Assembly (NCBI RefSeq): GCF_014529535.1
Contig: NW_023503584.1
Location: forward strand, 62,001-126,000
From: Bradysia coprophila
Taxonomy: Eukaryota > Arthropoda > Insecta > Diptera > Sciaridae
DNA length: 64,000 nucleotides
Direction: 5' to 3'
This document shows, in pieces, positions 60,793 to 64,000 of the stretch (positions are counted from its first letter, which is position 1; each line of letters begins with the position of its first letter). The position numbers and the translations under genes were made by a program. The notes under the pieces were generated by a model, which made no database searches, was not told the DNA's origin, and saw only the letters and a program-made list of their open reading frames with translations.

Positions 60793-60860
60793 TTTTCAAA
60801 TAAACAGAAAAGCTTCGTATGATGTAGTTAATGATACTAGCATTGACTTAATAGTTATTT

Positions 60861-60982
60861 ATCTACCAAGGTAGGTATGAAGGTATTTTTTCGCACTAGA
60901 TGTCGATTGTCGACCCGAGGCGAAGCCGAGGTCGACAAGACGTCGTGTGCGAAAAAATACCGGCATACCTACCGTGGTAGAT
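60861..60982. repeat. Small foldback with CGAGGCGAAGCCGAGG hinge
   Basis: ATCTACCAAGGTAGGTATG / CATACCTACCGTGGTAGAT and GGTATTTTTTCGCAC / GTGCGAAAAAATACC are inverse pairs closing on CGACCCGAGGCGAAGCCGAG. Confidence 0.7.
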
Positions 60983-61210
60983 ACAACGTTTTTCGCAATT
61001 TCGGGCCATGCCATAATCACCTTTCCAATGCAAAACATGTCCTACATTTTGTCCCAAAATTCTTGTGTATACAGAAATTCATTTGAACGATCAAGAAGGC
61101 TGCATTATAATACACATTGCAATGTGATGTAAAGAGACGCGTTGAATGAAATCGAGTAGTCAATGCTTAGTATGTACGCTTCAACAATACGTTCGGTATA
61201 ATTGTGTTAC

Positions 61211-61285
61211 TCTATAGCCGAATGGCTATAGTCGCTGCTTTGTGTTCAAAAACCTTTTGGTGTCGACGGTTCGATTTCTGGTCAA
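61211..61285 (+). repeat. tRNA-like Pol III promoter, probable SINE head
   Basis: A-box-like TAGCCGAATGG (61215-61225) and B-box-like GGTTCGATTTC (61268-61278) lie 42 nt apart, with a serine/leucine-like long variable region between them. The acceptor stem does not close convincingly, so this is not a functional tRNA gene but fits the tRNA-derived head of a SINE. Confidence 0.5.
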
Positions 61286-61460
61286 TGCAAGATTTTTATT
61301 TATAAAAATTTAGCCTTCGTTGAAGGTAATAGGTTCTTTAGCGTGCGAAAAAAAGTTGATATCGCACTGCGTGCGAAAAAAAGTTCATATTGTTCTGTGT
61401 CCGGGAATACAGTGAAATAAATACCTTCAAAACGACATTAAATGGACGCATGGAAAGGTG

Positions 61461-61919
61461 ATGATTATGGACCGGAATTGCGAAAATCATTCAAATGAAA
61501 CCGTTGATGTTTCGAATGATGTTTTGACATTACCTTCTACAAACATTTTCAACGCCCTCTACTTCAAATACTTTGTAAAAGGAAGCCGCACTATACTCTA
61601 CAAACACTTTTTTAAAGGAAGCAACACTATACTCTGCAAACACGTAAAAGGGAATATAACTCTCATCTACAAGCAATTTGTAAAAGTAAGCATCACCCTC
61701 CTCTACAAACACTTTCTAAAAGGAACCCGCACTATGCTCTACAAACACTTTTTACTAAGCAACACTCTACTCTGCAAACACTTTGTAAAACGAAGCAGCA
61801 CTTTTCTCTACAAACTTTTTATAAAATCCTTCTCTGCACTTTTATTAAAATCCAATATGGCCACCGACAGCCATTTTGTTAGGAGACCGGAAATTTTACC
61901 GACGCTTTACATTCGTTAA
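61461..61919 (+). CDS. Hypothetical ORF with 12-residue tandem repeats
   Basis: 152 codons from ATG (ATGATTATGGACC) to a stop at 61917-61919. Residues 33-127 are eight degenerate repeats of 11-13 residues of the type LYKHFLKGSNTI, encoded by a minisatellite with a unit of about 36 bp; every length change is a multiple of three, so the frame is kept. No signal peptide or known domain. It could be a repetitive protein or a minisatellite inside a transposon that is open by chance. The flanking GTGCGAATAG blocks favour the latter. Confidence 0.25.
   Translation: MIMDRNCENHSNETVDVSNDVLTLPSTNIFNALYFKYFVKGSRTILYKHFFKGSNTILCKHVKGNITLIYKQFVKVSITLLYKHFLKGTRTMLYKHFLLSNTLLCKHFVKRSSTFLYKLFIKSFSALLLKSNMATDSHFVRRPEILPTLYIR
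61557..61841. repeat. 36-bp minisatellite, about eight units
   Basis: Unit consensus resembles CTCTACAAACACTTTTTAAA followed by GGAAGCAACACTATA, repeated with substitutions and 3-bp length changes. Confidence 0.85.
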
Positions 61920-63002
61920 TACCTTTCAAACAAAAAAAAAATCATGAAATTCGGTCAAAATTTACTCGAGATATTGACAAAATACTCCACGTTCACTGTA
62001 CGGCCGAGTAGCCAGATAAGAGCTCACTCCAAGAGACCTAGCTCACGCTCCGGAGAACATAATTTCAAAAACTTTTTTTTCCCTGATTGGTACGGTCAAT
62101 ACCTATCTAATAAAGCTAAAACAGACGAAATATGTTGAAATGTGGCCGACGTTCAAGCAAAAGCTGCTTGCCGCCCTGTGCCTGTTTCACACCAATGGGT
62201 CTAACTCACGAGTCGGTCATCCGATTTCCATAAACTTTTTTTTTGTCGATCGGTATTGTAAATACCTTTTATTTGACGTATCACTTACAAGTTTAACGTT
62301 TAAATGTCCGGAGATATCTTCGAAAAACCGTAAAGCACTTATTGGGGTCCAGCTCGGGAGGGGTCAATCCAAAATCACTCATCTTCGAGCTTAGCCTGTC
62401 TTTTGACATTACCAAACGGGAAAAAAAAGAATTTTCAAAATCGGATGCGTTTTACTCAAGTTATCGTGCAGACGGACAGACGGACAGACGGACATCTTTT
62501 TTTTTCACTGATTTGGCATCTCTAGACAACCACAATAGATTTCCCCTTACTCAGGGAGTCCAATTCGACGTGTTACGGACGTATGCGTAAACGCATTTTT
62601 TTTTAATTATTGCATTTATTTTATCATTCCTTGAATATCACACTGTGTGTAATACAATTATTATAAGACCCCAGTACTTCGTACGGGTCTAAAAAGTTTT
62701 TCAGTCTAGTGAAAAAGTGCGAATAGTCAAAAAAAGACTAATCACACTCTGTGCGAATAGTGAAGTAAACACTATTTGCACAAAGTGCCATCGAAATCAA
62801 GCGAAATCTGAATGTCCTTCAGCTAGAACAAATTCAAATGATTGGCCACCCCTTGTGTCTACTTTCATTGCCTTATGGTACTAGAAACGTGGATGGCTTT
62901 AATTTCAATTTCATACAAAGCTATGTGCACAAAAATTGTCGCTGATCTCACTCGTTTACGTGGGGGGGATTGATGAACCTCTGTTAAGAGAGTCGATATT
63001 AG
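61920..63002. repeat. Repetitive spacer with GACGGACA and GTGCGAATAG repeats
   Basis: A GACGGACAGACGGACAGACG run at about 62471-62493 is typical of dispersed insect repeats; inverted GTGCGAATAG words at 62717-62789 mirror those at 60694-60792. No gene supported. Confidence 0.55.
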
Positions 63003-63233
63003 CAAGGTTCTGAAAGAACCAGGTTAAGACAACTCTGAGTTGATCACGAAGGCGGTGACACACAAATTGAGAAGTTTATATGAAAAAGGCAACGTAACAA
63101 AAACAAAATTCCAAATTTTCCTAGAAAACATTTTCTTCAAGTTGATTTCACACACAATCTGTACTGAGTGCGGTTATCGATTTCGGTGTCAACCGCCTTC
63201 GTGGCTGTCTGAACCTGTTCTTTCAGAACCTTA
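63003..63233. mobile_element. hAT-type MITE with 8-bp duplication GATATTAG
   Basis: Ends CAAGGTTCTGAAAGAACCAG and AACCTGTTCTTTCAGAACCT are inverted, flanked by GATATTAG at 62995-63002 and 63234-63241. The ends are themselves palindromic (GGTTCTGAAAGAACC), an unusual feature. TTGATCACGAAGGCGGTG also occurs in the degraded copy near 31000 in similar form. No coding capacity. Confidence 0.88.
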
Positions 63234-63416
63234 GATATTAGTTTCTGACTAAATTCACGTTGAACGAATGGAATGAACAAAATGAATGGAAAAGTAAAAA
63301 CTTTCGATGAACCGCATTTGGACAGATTATGCAAAATATTTGTTGTTTCATACAGTGAATCTTTACTAATCAATTGCATTTTTCTATTCATTCTGTAAAC
63401 CCATAAATTTGTAACG

Positions 63417-63482
63417 AATTTATTGAGAATTTCTCTTTATGTTGTCACTGAGAGCAACATAAAGAGACATTCTCAGTAAATT
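63417..63482. repeat. Short hairpin, 28-nt stem
   Basis: AATTTATTGAGAATTTCTCT... (63417-63444) pairs with 63455-63482 across a 10-nt loop with one wobble and one mismatch. Pre-miRNA-like in size, but possibly a small foldback. Confidence 0.6.
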
Positions 63483-64000
63483 TGTAGTGTGAAGTGACCT
63501 CACTTCATTCAAACATATGTATCTTTTATAGTGCAGAGTCGGCGTAATTCTACTTTTAACACTTCTTATGCATATAATGACTTTATTCGAAATCTTTGCG
63601 TATTTGCGAATTGAAGAAATTCTGTTGTTGCAGAATCGTTGCGCATAATTGTTGCGCACTCCCCCGAAGTCCATTCGCTGTAACATTTATCGGTTCATTT
63701 TTTTTATCGTATTTAGTTTATTTATTTATTTTAGCACACAAACAACAAATAAAAAGAATTTCGAGGACATATTGGTTCTCATTCCTCATTTCTGCTTCTC
63801 TCGCAGTTTTAGTTTATTTTAGAATTGAGTCGGTGCAGTATACATACAATATTTGGAACGCTCTGCTCATTTTAATAGAAAATTTACATTTTTAATTCTA
63901 TATGGACTGAATAATGAATGATTGCTTGAACATTATTCGATCATCAGTGAACAAGAATTGAATCATTATATTGTGTGTTATTTCTCGAAAGTAGGACAAA
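63483..64000. other. No gene seen
   Basis: A hydrophobic 99-codon plus-strand frame (63596-63895) starts at a non-ATG codon and resembles nothing known. Confidence 0.4.

Noticed and set aside
61211..61285. Functional tRNA gene
   Set aside because: A- and B-box-like words are present, but the acceptor stem and anticodon arm do not fold properly.
1..64000. CRISPR arrays, bacterial operons, endosymbiont DNA
   Set aside because: Spliced eukaryotic genes and transposons throughout; no regularly spaced direct repeats with unique spacers.

Overview
This is a eukaryotic window, almost certainly insect and most probably dipteran. Three lines of evidence support this. The coding exons are separated by introns with canonical GT-AG ends, two of them only 58 nt long. 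Two conserved genes closely match Drosophila proteins (non-muscle myosin II heavy chain zipper and AP-3 sigma/orange). The AT-rich intergenic and intronic DNA is packed with MITEs, foldback elements and a non-LTR retrotransposon fragment. No prokaryotic, organellar or viral genes and no CRISPR arrays were seen. A sciarid or other nematoceran fly would fit, but the sequence alone does not fix the species.

Layout. From 1 to about 22.9 kb lies the 5' part of zipper on the minus strand: coding exon 2 at 6897-7118 and coding exon 1 at 22780-22920, separated by a 15.7-kb intron; the motor domain and the rest continue beyond the left edge. The introns carry a nested transposon pair (4337-5987), a 5'-truncated LINE with its target-site duplication (11563-13418), several hAT-type elements and a family of TA-flanked MITEs. 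Between 22921 and 25830 is the intergenic space to the divergently oriented AP-3 sigma gene, occupied partly by a hAT MITE made of TATCGATA-type repeats (24001-24385). AP-3 sigma (25831-36574, plus strand) has four clustered exons, then a 9.9-kb intron full of foldback elements, then a five-codon last exon. The frame stays open for 136 codons after its TGA stop, a candidate stop-codon readthrough.

From 37 to 48 kb the window is repeat-rich, with a 1.42-kb long-arm foldback element, a two-exon THAP-domain gene with four TQT motifs (39770-40493), a small secreted cysteine-rich protein gene (43368-43670, minus), a miRNA-sized hairpin and a perfect 58-bp palindrome around a tRNA-like core.

From 48519 to 60117 lies the dominant gene: four exons encoding about 3018 residues of a giant DUF6606-DUF3638-DUF3645 protein. 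It has a Walker-A-like GEGKT, a DESD box and C-terminal TRGTDL and QACMRMR motifs, which together look like a superfamily-2 helicase-type ATPase. This family is best known from fungi and is patchy in animals, so it is the best candidate here for an undescribed system or a transferred gene. The remaining 4 kb is repetitive: foldbacks, a SINE-like tRNA promoter, a 12-residue-repeat ORF and a hAT MITE with an 8-bp target-site duplication.
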